Shown: positions 36,023 to 47,021 of the stretch, piece by piece
Position numbering within the stretch: the first letter of the stretch is position 1
Layout of the letters: each line of letters opens with the position of its first letter
DNA from: WHSW01 sp963781265
GTDB taxonomy: Bacteria; Actinomycetota; Thermoleophilia; Solirubrobacterales; 70-9
Assembly (NCBI GenBank): GCA_963781265.1
Contig: CAWAFH010000017.1
Location: 27,470-91,469 of the forward strand
Direction: 5' to 3'
DNA length: 64,000 bases
Notes under the pieces: model-generated
Database searches by the model: none
Told to the model about the DNA's origin: nothing
Seen by the model: the letters and a program-made list of their open reading frames with translations, nothing else
Position numbers and translations under genes: made by a program

Positions 36023-37312
36023 CTACTTGCCCGAGTTGCTGTTCGCGCCCGGATTGGGCGGGGGCCTGCCCGGCTCCGACCGGGTCGGCGCCTGCGCCTC
36101 CCCCGCGTCCTTGGCGTCGAACGCCCACACCGTCTGAAAGCCCGTCAGGTAGACGCGCTCGCCGTCGGAGATCACCGGGGTGAACCCGGCCGATCCCCAC
36201 TCGAACACCTGCTTGCCGGTCTTCGCGTCGACCCCGAAGGTCTTCTTGTTCTGAAAGCTCGACGTGTAGACGGTCTTGCCGACCACGGTCGGTGTGCCGG
36301 GGACCACCCCGCCGACGTCGAAGACCCAGCGCTTCTTCCCGGTCGCGGCGTCGAGCGCATAGAGCTGATGGTCGTAGCTGCCGACGTAGACGCTCGCCGG
36401 CGTGCCGGGCACCTCGGCGGCGGCCGGCGAGCTGTAGATCGAGTTCGAGGTCTCGAAGTCCCAGGCGAGCTTGCCGGTGTCCTGGTCGAGCGCGTACACG
36501 GTGCCGTCGTCGCGGGCCTCGTACACCTTGCCGAAGGCGACCGAGGGCGACGAGTAAAAGCCGCCGGTGCCGCCCGGCGGCAGCCGGGTCGTATCGGTGC
36601 TCCAGTTGCGCTTGCCGCTCCCCGCGTCCAGCGCCCAGATCGTGCCCTCGTAGTCACCGACGTAGACGACGTCGCCGTCGATCGACGGGCTCGCCTTCAC
36701 GTCGTGGCCGAGCTCGGCCTTCCAGCGCTGCTTGCCGCTCGCGGCGTCGAGCGCGTAGAAGTCGCCATCGTCCGAGCCGAAGTAGACGGTGTCGTCGGCG
36801 ACCAGCGGCGAGGACTCGAGCTCGGAGTCGGCCTTGAACGTCCACTTCGGCTTCGCGGTGCGCACGTCGAGCGCGGTCAGGGTACCGCTCGTCTGCGCCA
36901 GGTACAGGGTCCCGTCGGAGTAGGCGGGGCTCGTGACGTCGTTGCCCAGGTTGGCCCGGCGGACCACCTTGCCGGTCGCGGCGTCGATCACGTAGACCTC
37001 GCCGGTCTTGTTGACGAGGAACATGAAGCCGTCGTCGAGCGCCGGCGGGAACTCGAGCAGCTGCTTGGCGAAGAACTGCCAGAGGAAGTGGAAGGGCGGG
37101 TCCGGGGCGTCGGCGATGTAGTGGGTGCGCTCCTCGACCCGGCCGAAGTAGGGCCAGTCGACCGTGTCGGAGGCGGCCGTGGTCGTCGTCGTGCTCGCGT
37201 CGCTCGCGCTGGTCGAGCCGGCGTCGCCGCCGCTGTCACACCCGGCGGCGATCAGCGCCGCGGCGACGACCAGCGCCGAGAGCAGGGCGGTCTGAGTCGG
37301 TCGACGCATCAA
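36023..37312 (-). CDS. PQQ-type beta-propeller lipoprotein
   Basis: 429 residues. A lipoprotein signal with lipobox LIAAGC (Cys25) is followed by a Ser/Thr linker and about seven propeller blades with repeating W-x-F/A...G-D/Y...V-Y-x-x-x and ALDAASGKQRW / ALDQDTGKLAWDF / ALDAATGKKRWVF motifs. This resembles BamB-like PQQ_2 repeats, which in most cases do not bind PQQ. It would sit on the outer face of the membrane as a scaffold. The C-terminus is Pro/Asn-rich. Confidence 0.88.
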   Translation of the reverse strand: MMRRPTQTALLSALVVAAALIAAGCDSGGDAGSTSASDASTTTTTAASDTVDWPYFGRVEERTHYIADAPDPPFHFLWQFFAKQLLEFPPALDDGFMFLVNKTGEVYVIDAATGKVVRRANLGNDVTSPAYSDGTLYLAQTSGTLTALDVRTAKPKWTFKADSELESSPLVADDTVYFGSDDGDFYALDAASGKQRWKAELGHDVKASPSIDGDVVYVGDYEGTIWALDAGSGKRNWSTDTTRLPPGGTGGFYSSPSVAFGKVYEARDDGTVYALDQDTGKLAWDFETSNSIYSSPAAAEVPGTPASVYVGSYDHQLYALDAATGKKRWVFDVGGVVPGTPTVVGKTVYTSSFQNKKTFGVDAKTGKQVFEWGSAGFTPVISDGERVYLTGFQTVWAFDAKDAGEAQAPTRSEPGRPPPNPGANSNSGK

Positions 37313-37342
37313 TCAAGTGATCGGACCGGGGGCCGATCGACT

Positions 37343-38347
37343 TTACGACGCCGCTGGGGTCGCCGTCGCGCCTGCGGCGAGCTGCCCGCAGGCGGCGGCG
37401 ATGTCGCGGCCGCGGGTCAGCCTCACGGTGGCCGGCACGCCGGCGCCGACCAGGGTGGAGCGAAACGCCTCGATCGCCTCGGGCGTCGAGCCCTCGTAGG
37501 CGCCGTCGGTCGGGTTGTACGGGATCAGGTTGACCTTGAACGCCTCGCGAGGCGAGAGCGCCGCGGCCAGCGCACGCGCCTGCTGGGGGCGGTCGTTGAC
37601 CCCGGCGAGCATCAGGTACTCGACGTAGACGCGCTTGCGGCGCGCCGCCCGCCAACGGCGGCAGGCGTCGAGCACCTCGGACAGCGGGTAGCGGTCGTTG
37701 ACCGGCATCAGCTCCGAGCGCAGCGCATCGTCGGGGGCGTGCATCGAGAGGGCCAGCCGGACCCGCGGGCCCTCCTCGGCGAGTCGCTCGATCCCCGGCA
37801 CCCACCCAACGGTGGAGACGGTCGTGTGCGAGGTCGCGATCCCGAGGTCGGGGAGGCGCTCGCAGACCTCGATCACCGCGTCGAAGTTCATCATCGGCTC
37901 ACCCATTCCCATGAACACCGCGTGGTTGACCGCCTCGACGCGGCGGAAATGGAGCGCCTGGTCGAGGATCTCCGACGCGGTCAGGTTGCGGCCGAACCGC
38001 ATCGAACCGGTGGCGCAGAACGTGCAGGTGAGCGGGCAGCCGGACTGGCTCGACAGGCAGACCGAGCGACGGCCGTCTCGAAAGCGCATCAGCACCGCCT
38101 CGACCGGGCGGCCATCCGCGGTGGCGAACAGCGCCTTCTCCGTCCCGTCGGCGGCCCGCGCCGTCTGCTCGACGCGCAGGGTCGAGAACGGCAACTCGCG
38201 TTCGAGCGCCTCGCGCAGGGCGGCGGGCAGGTTCGACATCTCCGCGTATGAGCCGGCGCCGCCCGCCAGCCACTCCCACACCTGGTCGGCGCGATAGGCG
38301 GGCTGGCCCGCGGCGCCCAGGTGCCGGTTGAGCAGGTCGAGGTCCAC
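37343..38347 (-). CDS. rlmN: Dual-specificity 23S rRNA/tRNA adenine-C2 methyltransferase RlmN
   Basis: 334 residues from GTG 38347. The radical-SAM motif is CPLTCTFC (Cys104, Cys108, Cys111), and a second cysteine pair needed for the RlmN mechanism is represented by ACGQL near the C-terminus. MGMGEPMMNFD and STVGWVPGI are family signatures. It methylates A2503 of 23S rRNA and A37 of some tRNAs. An ATG at 38377 would extend the protein by ten residues and its start would overlap the divergent gene's start in a shared CATG. The GTG fits the family's N-terminus better. Confidence 0.93.
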   Translation of the reverse strand: MDLDLLNRHLGAAGQPAYRADQVWEWLAGGAGSYAEMSNLPAALREALERELPFSTLRVEQTARAADGTEKALFATADGRPVEAVLMRFRDGRRSVCLSSQSGCPLTCTFCATGSMRFGRNLTASEILDQALHFRRVEAVNHAVFMGMGEPMMNFDAVIEVCERLPDLGIATSHTTVSTVGWVPGIERLAEEGPRVRLALSMHAPDDALRSELMPVNDRYPLSEVLDACRRWRAARRKRVYVEYLMLAGVNDRPQQARALAAALSPREAFKVNLIPYNPTDGAYEGSTPEAIEAFRSTLVGAGVPATVRLTRGRDIAAACGQLAAGATATPAAS

Positions 38348-38375
38348 GCGGTCGAGTGTGACAGCGTTACTCGGC

Positions 38376-39329
38376 ATGGCCCGCTGCTTCGTCACCCGCG
38401 AGCTCCCCGGCGAGGCGCTTGCCCGCCTGCGGGCAGCGCATCAGGTCGAGGTCTGGGACGGCGCGGGGCCGCCCCCGCGCGAGGCCCTGGTCGCCGGAGC
38501 GCGCGCCGCCGAGGGGCTGCTCTCGCTGCTCACCGACCCGGTCGATGCGGAGCTGATCTCCGCCTCCCCGCGATTGCGGGCGATCTCCAACTACGCGGTC
38601 GGGGTCGACAACATCGACGTCGCGGCGGCGACCGGGCGCTCGATCCCGGTCGGCCACACGCCGGAGGTGCTGACCGACTCGACCGCCGACCTCGCCGTCG
38701 CGCTGATGCTCGCGCTGTGCCGGCGGCTCGCCGAGGGCGAGCGGGTCGTTCGCGCCGGCGAGTGGGGCACCTGGTCCCCGGGCTGGCTGCTCGGGCGCGA
38801 CCTGCACGGCGCCACCGTGGCGATCGTCGGCGCCGGGCGGATCGGCGGCACCGTCGCCCGGCGGCTCGAGGGCTTCGAGTGCGAGCTGATCCGGATCGGC
38901 CGCGCCGACGCCGGCGGACTCGCCGAGGCGCTCGCCCGCGCCGACTTCGTCACCGTGCACACGCCGCTCACCCCGCAGACCCGCGGACTGATCGGCGAGC
39001 CGGAACTGCGGGCGATGAGGCCGACCGCATACCTGGTCAACACCGCGCGCGGCCCGATCGTCGACCCGGTGGCGCTCGAGCGGGCCCTGCGCGACGGCTG
39101 GATCGCCGGCGCGGCCCTCGACGTCACCGATCCCGAGCCGCTGCCCGCCGACCATCCGCTCCTCGGGGCCCCGAACCTGCTCGTCGTCCCGCATGTCGGC
39201 TCCGCCACCCACGCAACTCGCGAGGCGATGGCGTCGCTCGCGGTCGACAACCTGCTCGCCGGACTCGCCGGCGAACGGATGCCGCGCTGCGTCAACCCGG
39301 AGGTCTACGAGTCGCTCAGGCGAGGGTGA
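38376..39329 (+). CDS. D-isomer-specific 2-hydroxyacid dehydrogenase (glyoxylate/hydroxypyruvate reductase-like)
   Basis: 317 residues. NAD-binding VGAGRIGGTVA, catalytic Arg in NTARGPIVD, Glu in DVTDPEPLP, and His in VPHVGSA are all in place, as is TPEVLTDSTADLA of the glyoxylate/hydroxypyruvate reductase subgroup. It probably reduces glyoxylate or hydroxypyruvate with NAD(P)H. ATG 38376; 28 bases separate it from the divergent rlmN. Its end overlaps the convergent channel gene by 14 bases. Confidence 0.92.
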   Translation: MARCFVTRELPGEALARLRAAHQVEVWDGAGPPPREALVAGARAAEGLLSLLTDPVDAELISASPRLRAISNYAVGVDNIDVAAATGRSIPVGHTPEVLTDSTADLAVALMLALCRRLAEGERVVRAGEWGTWSPGWLLGRDLHGATVAIVGAGRIGGTVARRLEGFECELIRIGRADAGGLAEALARADFVTVHTPLTPQTRGLIGEPELRAMRPTAYLVNTARGPIVDPVALERALRDGWIAGAALDVTDPEPLPADHPLLGAPNLLVVPHVGSATHATREAMASLAVDNLLAGLAGERMPRCVNPEVYESLRRG

Positions 39330-40356
39330 GGACCAGCATCCCCCCGGCCGCGATCACGTAGCCGACGGTCAGGAAGATGAGCCCGCGGCGATCGGCCCTC
39401 ACGGCGGCGGCGACGTCGCCGCTGGCGTCGACCCACGAGTTCTTGACGATCACCGCCATCGTCGCGACGACGAAGACGTAGCTCAAGATGTAGAGCTTGT
39501 CGAGCAGGATCAGGTAGTTGACGTCGGGCAGCCCCGAATCGCTGGTCAGCTGCAGCGCGACCAGGGTCAGCAGCGCGGTGATCCCGATTCCGATCCGGCC
39601 CTCGACGTACTTCGGGTGCACCGAGAGCGCCAGCGACGCGGTGAGCGCGACCAGGAGCATCGGCAACAGCAGCTTCAGCGAGTAGGTCGCCGCCGGTCGC
39701 GCCACCGGGAGCGCGAAGGTGACCCGCGAGTAGGTCGAGGCGCCGGTGCGGGGGTCGCCGAAGTCCGTCGGGTACTGGTTGGAGACCACCTCGGCCGTCG
39801 CCGGCTCGAGGTCCCAGCCGGGGATCGTGATGTCGTTGGAGACCTCGATCGGGTCCTTGTCGGGAACGTAGACCAGCTGCGACTCGTCCTTGGACTTGTC
39901 CTCGAGCGTGACCACCAGGTCCTGGGTGTCGAACGGGTAGCGCTCCAGCGGCAGCTTCGCGTTGAACTTCCCCTGCACGTGGACGACCGAGTACTGGAGC
40001 CCGTTCGGGAGCGTCTCGGGCTTCACCCCGGCGTAGCTGCGGATGTGCCCCCAGAGCTCGAACGGGTTGAGGAACTCGAACGTGCGTGAGGGATCGATCT
40101 CCGGGTCGCGCCACTTGAACCAGATGTAGATGTCGACCGCGTAGGAATGGGTCTGCAGGTCGAGCTGCTGGATGTCGTTGATGAGCGCGCCGACGTAGAC
40201 CTTCTCCGGCTTCGCACCGGGGGTGTCCTGCTCAGCGGCGGTGAGCTGGCCGGCGGCTTGGCGGGCGTCGTCGGCCGGCGTGTCGGATTGGGCCAGCGCG
40301 CCGGGCGCGATGACCAGCATCGCGACCGCCGACAGCACCCCCACCGAGACACGCAC
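39316..40356 (-). CDS. Prokaryotic pentameric ligand-gated ion channel homologue
   Basis: 346 residues. A signal peptide (~1-22) leads to an extracellular beta-sandwich ligand-binding domain (~50-220) that has the Cys-loop-equivalent YPFDTQ (140-145) but not its cysteines. Four membrane helices follow: M1 224-246 (with PAATYSLKLLLP), M2 253-270 (GRIGIGITALLTLVAL, the pore-lining pattern), M3 ~286-304 and M4 ~324-345. That order and the M2 sequence are diagnostic of the GLIC/ELIC-type superfamily. The intracellular M3-M4 link is short, as in bacterial members. GTG 40356. Ligand and ion selectivity are unknown. Confidence 0.88.
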   Translation of the reverse strand: MRVSVGVLSAVAMLVIAPGALAQSDTPADDARQAAGQLTAAEQDTPGAKPEKVYVGALINDIQQLDLQTHSYAVDIYIWFKWRDPEIDPSRTFEFLNPFELWGHIRSYAGVKPETLPNGLQYSVVHVQGKFNAKLPLERYPFDTQDLVVTLEDKSKDESQLVYVPDKDPIEVSNDITIPGWDLEPATAEVVSNQYPTDFGDPRTGASTYSRVTFALPVARPAATYSLKLLLPMLLVALTASLALSVHPKYVEGRIGIGITALLTLVALQLTSDSGLPDVNYLILLDKLYILSYVFVVATMAVIVKNSWVDASGDVAAAVRADRRGLIFLTVGYVIAAGGMLVLTLA

Positions 40357-40408
40357 GAGGCGATCTAATCACGCGCCGGGGCCGGCTCCAAACGGATCCG
40401 CGCGGCGG

Positions 40409-41425
40409 CTAGATGCGAACGGTCACGGGCGGGCTGGTCGGCGCGCGGACCAGCGCCCGAGCCTCCGCCCACGTGACGAGCCGCCCGCTGTCGGTATCGA
40501 TCAGCTTCAGGCGCGGGCAGCGCATGCTGTCGCGCATCGTCAGCACCGGGACCTCGGCGAAGACCTCGTTCTCGTCGTGGGCGGCCTGCAGGTTGTAGTT
40601 CGGAACCCGCGCGTTCAGGTGGTGAACGTGGTGGAGGCCGATGTTGCCGCTGAAGAACTGCAGCGGCTGCGGGAGCTTCAGATAGGAGCTGCCCTCGAGC
40701 GCCGCCTCGGTGTAGCTCCAGCGGTCGGTCGACTCCCAGTAGACGTCCTCGAACTGATGCTGGACGTAAAAGAGCCAGACGCCGGCCATCCCGGCGAGGT
40801 AGGCCGGGGCGAGGATCACCAGCAGGAAGGCGGGGATGCCGAAGAGCAGGCAGAGAGCCGTGATCGCCAGCGCCAGGCTGATGTTGGTGAGGATGATGCT
40901 GTTGCGCAGCCGGCGGCGCTTGGCGCGTGAGCTGAACCGCGGCGCGACCATCAGGGAGAAGATCGGGCCGATCCCGAACATGACCAGCGGGTTGCGGAAC
41001 AGGCGATAGCCGAGGCGCTGCTGCCAGGGACGCTCGTAGTACTCGGTCACGGTCCAGGTCGGGACGTCGCCCTGACCGCGGCGGTCGAGGTCGCCGGCGG
41101 TGCCGTGATGGACGGCGTGGTCGAAGCGCCAGTTCTCGAACGGCTGCCAGACGAGCAGGGCGGTCAGCCGCCCGACCCAGCGGTTGGCGGTCTTGCCGGC
41201 GAAGAACGAGCCGTGCCCGCAGTCGTGAAAGACGATGAAGGTGCGCAGCAGAAACCCGGCGGTCGAGATCACGAGCCCGAGGGTGAGCCAGATGGAGTCC
41301 CCCCAGGTCGCGAACATGACGGCGGTCAGCGCGAGGTACGGGACCACCGAGGTCGCGAGGTCGAGGACGCTCCGTGCGACCGAGGCTTGTGCATAAGCAT
41401 CCAGCTTGTTGTTCGGGTTCGCCAA
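40409..41425 (-). CDS. Membrane fatty acid desaturase
   Basis: 338 residues from TTG 41425, which has GAAGGAAG about 6 bases upstream. The three histidine boxes HDCGH, HAVHH and HHVHH bind the di-iron centre, and four or more membrane helices surround them. The pattern fits acyl-lipid delta-type (DesA-like) desaturases. It introduces double bases into membrane acyl chains, and may adapt fluidity to temperature. An in-frame TTG at 41443 is an alternative start. The gap to the divergent exonuclease gene holds the promoters. Confidence 0.92.
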   Translation of the reverse strand: MANPNNKLDAYAQASVARSVLDLATSVVPYLALTAVMFATWGDSIWLTLGLVISTAGFLLRTFIVFHDCGHGSFFAGKTANRWVGRLTALLVWQPFENWRFDHAVHHGTAGDLDRRGQGDVPTWTVTEYYERPWQQRLGYRLFRNPLVMFGIGPIFSLMVAPRFSSRAKRRRLRNSIILTNISLALAITALCLLFGIPAFLLVILAPAYLAGMAGVWLFYVQHQFEDVYWESTDRWSYTEAALEGSSYLKLPQPLQFFSGNIGLHHVHHLNARVPNYNLQAAHDENEVFAEVPVLTMRDSMRCPRLKLIDTDSGRLVTWAEARALVRAPTSPPVTVRI

Positions 41426-41534
41426 ATCGATCTTCCTTCTCAATCCCTAACCGCCCGCGCGAACGTGCGGAGGCGACATCCTACGGGACGCCGAGGTCGC
41501 GTGTTAGGCAACCCTACTTCCTCGGGCTAAACGC

Positions 41535-41540
41535 TACGGT
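41535..41540 (+). promoter_or_regulatory. -10 element of a leaderless promoter for the exonuclease gene
   Basis: TACGGT ends 7 bases before ATG 41548 and no ribosome-binding site is present between them. An in-frame GTG (41539) overlaps the motif and is therefore unlikely to be the start. Confidence 0.5.
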
Positions 41541-41547
41541 GGCAACG

Positions 41548-42417
41548 ATGCCCGCCTCGCAGCCGTTGCTCGCCGTGGATCTGCCCTCGATGCTGTACCG
41601 GGCCTTCTTCGCGCTGCCGGATTCGATCAAGGGCGCGGACGGCAAACCGGTGAACGCGCTGCTCGGCGCGGCCAACCTGATCCTGCAGGCGGTCGAGGAG
41701 CATCGGCCGCGCGCCGTCGTCCTCTGCCTCGGCCCCGACGCCGCCGCCTACCGGGTCGAGCTCTACCCCGGCTACCACGCGCAGCGGCCCGAGATGCCCG
41801 AGGCCCTGGTCGGCCAGTGGGCCGACGCCCCGGCCTTCTTCGAGGCCTTCGGCTGGACCGTCGCCGACCACGACTCGCTCGAGGCCGACGACCTGCTCGG
41901 CGCCTACGCCCAGCTCGAGGCCGAGGCCGGCGGCACCGCGCTGGTGATGACCGGCGACCGCGACATGTTCCAGTGCGCCACCGACTCGGTCACGGTGCTC
42001 TACGTCAGCACCGGCAAGCGCGCCGCGGAGGTGGACCCGGCCGAGGTGGAGCGCCGCTACGGGGTCGCGCCCGCGCAGGTGCCCGACTTCATCGCGCTGC
42101 GCGGCGACCCGTCCGACGGCCTGCCGGGGGCCAAGGGGGTCGGCGAGAAGACGGCCGCCGAGCTGCTGCGAAGGCACTCAACGCTGGAGGGGGTGCTCGA
42201 GGCCGCGATCGCCGAGACGCGGCCGAAGCTGCGCGCGTCGCTGCTGGGCTCGCGCGATGAGCTGCTCGCCTTCAAGCGGATCGCCACCCTGCAGCCGGTG
42301 AAGGTGAAGCGCCCGCGCGATCGCCAAACCGACGCGGCCGGGGCGGCGGGTGCGGCCCGCGAGCGCGGCATGAACCGGCTCGCCGATCGGCTCGACCCCG
42401 ACGCCGGCGACGACTAG
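41548..42417 (+). CDS. 5'-3' exonuclease (FEN/PIN-like)
   Basis: 289 residues. Acidic metal-binding residues appear in order: AVDLPSMLYRAFFALP, DSLEADDLLGAYA and MTGDRDMFQ, followed by a helix-hairpin-helix motif GDPSDGLPGAKGVGEKTAAELL. This matches the stand-alone 5'-3' exonuclease that in other bacteria is the N-terminal domain of DNA polymerase I. It may process flaps and RNA primers. No Pol I domain follows. ATG 41548. An SRPBCC gene follows 11 bases later. Confidence 0.92.
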   Translation: MPASQPLLAVDLPSMLYRAFFALPDSIKGADGKPVNALLGAANLILQAVEEHRPRAVVLCLGPDAAAYRVELYPGYHAQRPEMPEALVGQWADAPAFFEAFGWTVADHDSLEADDLLGAYAQLEAEAGGTALVMTGDRDMFQCATDSVTVLYVSTGKRAAEVDPAEVERRYGVAPAQVPDFIALRGDPSDGLPGAKGVGEKTAAELLRRHSTLEGVLEAAIAETRPKLRASLLGSRDELLAFKRIATLQPVKVKRPRDRQTDAAGAAGAARERGMNRLADRLDPDAGDD

Positions 42418-42420
42418 GCT
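42415..42420 (+). promoter_or_regulatory. Possible -10 element for the SRPBCC gene
   Basis: TAGGCT begins at the TAG stop of the exonuclease gene and ends 8 bases before ATG 42429. The spacing is a little longer than in the other leaderless candidates. It could give the second gene its own start even if it is also read through. Confidence 0.35.
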
Positions 42421-42428
42421 GGCGCTCA

Positions 42429-42872
42429 ATGGCGATCGAAGGCAGAGCCAGCACCGAGATCGATGCCCCGATCGAGGAGGTCTTCGCGGTCGCCGCCGAC
42501 GTCGAGGGCTCGCCGCGCTGGCAGCCGGAGATCAAGCGCGCCGAGTGCCTCGAGCGCAACGACGACGGGCACCAGGTCCTCGTCCGCACCGAGACCGACG
42601 CCAAGGTGCGCACCCTGGGCTCGACCCTGCGCTTCGGCTACGACGACCCCACCGGGATCAGCTGGGAGCAGACCGATGGCGACCTGAAATCGGTGCGCGG
42701 GAGCTGGGAGCTCGAGGATCTCGGCGACGGCCGGACGAAGGCGACCTACTGGATGGAGGTCGACCTCGGGCGGATGCTCGGGATGGTGATCCGGGGGCCG
42801 CTGGTGGGCATCCTCCGGGGTCAGTTGATCGAGAGCATGCCCGGCAAGCTGAAGGGGTTCGTCGAGGGCTAG
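42429..42872 (+). CDS. SRPBCC-family (polyketide cyclase/dehydrase-like) protein
   Basis: 147 residues. It starts with GRASTEIDAPIEEVFAVAADVEGSPRWQPEI, the typical opening of the START-like SRPBCC fold (beta strand, helix, then W-P motif). The rest forms a helix-grip with a long C-terminal helix. The fold binds hydrophobic ligands; function is unknown. No signal peptide. Confidence 0.85.
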   Translation: MAIEGRASTEIDAPIEEVFAVAADVEGSPRWQPEIKRAECLERNDDGHQVLVRTETDAKVRTLGSTLRFGYDDPTGISWEQTDGDLKSVRGSWELEDLGDGRTKATYWMEVDLGRMLGMVIRGPLVGILRGQLIESMPGKLKGFVEG

Positions 42873-42906
42873 CGGCGCGCGCGGGAGATCTCACCTCGCA
42901 CCGCTC

Positions 42907-43922
42907 ATGTATCGGGCCCGAGCGGCCGATACCGGAAGCGTGGAACGTCCGATGCAGTCCCTGTTCCCGCTGATCAGCCAGCGCTTCCAGAGCTTCTCCG
43001 AGGCGACCGACGCCACCCTCGACGTCCTCACCAACCAGGTCCCGGGCGAGATCGTCCTCGGTCAGGTGGAGCCCGACGACGACAGCCTCCGGGTCCTCGA
43101 GGTCCGCGGCGCCTCGATCATCGGGATCGAGCGCGGCAACCTGCTCCCGCTCGCCCGGGTGAACAACTCCGGCGGGCGCGGTCCGCGGGACCGAATGCTC
43201 GACGGCACGGCGGGCATCGACGACCTCGAGTCCGAGCACCTGCGCTCGCTGGGCCTCGCCGAGTGGATCGCGTTGCCGCTCGAGATGAGCGACGGCGCGG
43301 TCGTCGGCATCGTCGCCGCGCTGTCGCGCAGCCAGGGTGATTACAGCGCCGAGCACGTCGTCCTGCTCGGGCTGAGCGCCCGCATGCTCGCCTACGAGTG
43401 GGAGCGGGTCCGGACGCGCAACGAGCTGCGCCAGCTTCGTCACCGCGCCGACACCGGCGGCGATTCCGATCCGGACACCGGCCTTCCGGGCCGCGAACGC
43501 TTCCTCGACCTGCTCGAGCGCGAGTGGCGCCTCGCGCGCCGCGGCACCGTCGACACGATGGCCGTCTGCTTGCGCGTCAGCGCCGGCGACGAGCCCGAGG
43601 GGTCGGCGCTCTCGGTCCTCGCGCTCAAGGACGCGGCCGAGGCGCTTGCCGGCGCCGCGCGCACGACCGACCAGATCGGCAGGCTCGGACCGATGGAGCT
43701 CGCCGTCGCGATGATCGGCTGCGACACCGAGTCCGGGGTCGAGGCGCTCGTGCACCGCTTCCAGCAGGCCCTGCGCCGGGTCACCCATGGTCGTCCGGTG
43801 GATGTGCGAGTCGTCCACGGTTCGGTCGCGTTGAGCGAGACCAACTCTCCCGCCGAGGCGCTCGAGCGCGCCGAGCGAGCGACGGACGGGCAGTCGATTC
43901 CAGCCGTCAACGGAACCGGTGG

Positions 43923-43926
<4 letters not shown>
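42907..43926 (+). CDS. GAF domain plus degenerate GGDEF domain protein
   Basis: 339 residues. Residues ~20-170 fit a GAF sensor fold (FSEATDATLDVLTNQVPGEIVLGQVE...ALPLEMSDGAVVGIVAALS). Residues ~185-325 fit a GGDEF-like fold (DPDTGLPGRERFLDLLEREWRLARR and DQIGRLGPMELAVAMIG), but the active-site GG(D/E)EF is LGPME, so it cannot make c-di-GMP. It may be a signal-binding or scaffold protein. Start ATG 42907 or 42952. Its stop overlaps the next start (ATGA), so the MshEN protein is coupled to it. Confidence 0.75.
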
Positions 43927-46054
<2,128 letters not shown>

Positions 46055-46209
46055 CCGCCGCCTCAGCCGGCCGCCGTGAGACGGGCTGCTCAGCCCAAGC
46101 TGCGGATGCCTGCGCGAGCGGGCCGCTCTACGGTGCACCGAGCGATGAGTTTGATTCGGGCGCCGGGTCGATACCTACGCAAAGACGAATCGCAACGAGG
46201 AGGAACGCA

Positions 46210-46770
46210 ATGGCAAAGCTAGTCGTGTCGCAGTTCATGACCATCGACGGAGTGGTCGAGGATCCAGGCGGCTCAGAAGACCACGAGCGCGGTGGCTGGG
46301 CATTCGAGTTCGACCGCGGTGAGGCCGGCGACAAGTTCAAGCTCGACGAGGTGATGGCCGCCGACGCGCTGCTCTTGGGCCGAGTCACCTACGAGGGATT
46401 CGCCGCGGCATGGCCCGAGCGCGAGGGTGAGTTCGCCGACAAGTTCAACAACATGCCCAAGTACGTGGTCAGCTCCACCCTGACCGACCCCGACTGGAAC
46501 AACACCGAGGTGCTCGGCGGCGACCTGGTCGCCGAGGTCGAGCGGATCAAGGGCCTTCACGACGGCGACCTGCTCGTCAACGGCTCGGTGCAGCTGGTCG
46601 GCGCGCTCAGCGACGCCGGGCTCGTCGACGAGTACCGGCTGATGGTCTTCCCGACCGTGCTCGGAGCGGGTAAGCGACTGTTCGACGCGGCGTCCGAGAA
46701 GCGCAACCTGCGCCTGCGCCAGTCGATCGAGGCCGCCGACACGACCGTCCTGATCTACGACGCGGTCTGA
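46210..46770 (+). CDS. Dihydrofolate reductase-family protein (RibD C-terminal type)
   Basis: 186 residues, a stand-alone RibD_C/DHFR fold. It starts MAKLVVSQFMTIDGVVEDPGG and has LLLGRVTYEGFAAAWP (NADPH binding), KYVVSSTL and a C-terminal VFPTVLGAGKRLF. The large family includes pyrimidine reductases and many proteins of unknown use. ATG 46210 has GAGGAGGAACGCA upstream. Substrate is unknown. It is followed by a strong two-way terminator. Confidence 0.9.
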   Translation: MAKLVVSQFMTIDGVVEDPGGSEDHERGGWAFEFDRGEAGDKFKLDEVMAADALLLGRVTYEGFAAAWPEREGEFADKFNNMPKYVVSSTLTDPDWNNTEVLGGDLVAEVERIKGLHDGDLLVNGSVQLVGALSDAGLVDEYRLMVFPTVLGAGKRLFDAASEKRNLRLRQSIEAADTTVLIYDAV

Positions 46771-46771
46771 G

Positions 46772-46942
46772 GGGGTCTGCTCCGGCGCCGGTGAGATCTC
46801 GCTCGACAACGCGCTCGGGCTCGACATCGCCGGCATCGGCTGGGCGCTCGGCGCCCTGGCCGCCGGGCTGATCGGGGGCATTGGCGCGGTCGTCCTCGGC
46901 CGCACCGCCCACGACACGCCGCACGCGAGCGCCGCTGTCTGA
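46772..46942 (+). other. Open frame with one hydrophobic helix but no start codon
   Basis: Between the DHFR-like gene and the terminator a frame ends at TGA 46940 and encodes ISLDNALGLDIAGIGWALGA then a hydrophobic stretch and GRTAHDTPHASAAV. It looks like the tail of a small membrane protein, but no ATG/GTG/TTG precedes it in frame within reach. It may be a decayed gene end or a chance GC-rich frame. Confidence 0.3.
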
Positions 46943-46964
46943 CCCCGCCCCGGCCGCGCACCGG

Positions 46965-47011
46965 CCGACGGGTTGAAAACGTTGCGCTGTATAGCGTTTT
47001 CGACCCGTCGG
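46965..47011. terminator. Bidirectional intrinsic terminator
   Basis: A 17-bp inverted repeat, CCGACGGGTTGAAAACG (46965-46981) and CGTTTTCGACCCGTCGG (46995-47011), with one G-T wobble and a 13-base loop. Each arm carries an A or T tract next to the GC-rich stem, so either strand's transcript ends in a stem followed by U residues. It lies between convergent genes (DHFR-like and cupredoxin). Confidence 0.75.
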
Positions 47012-47021
47012 CGGTGTGGGA

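Noticed and set aside
36023..37312. PQQ-dependent dehydrogenase.
   Set aside because: Only propeller repeats of the BamB type are present; PQQ-binding and catalytic residues are not apparent.
38375..38378. Shared CATG giving opposite ATG starts for rlmN and the dehydrogenase.
   Set aside because: The family N-terminus of RlmN fits GTG 38347 better, so the overlap is probably coincidental.
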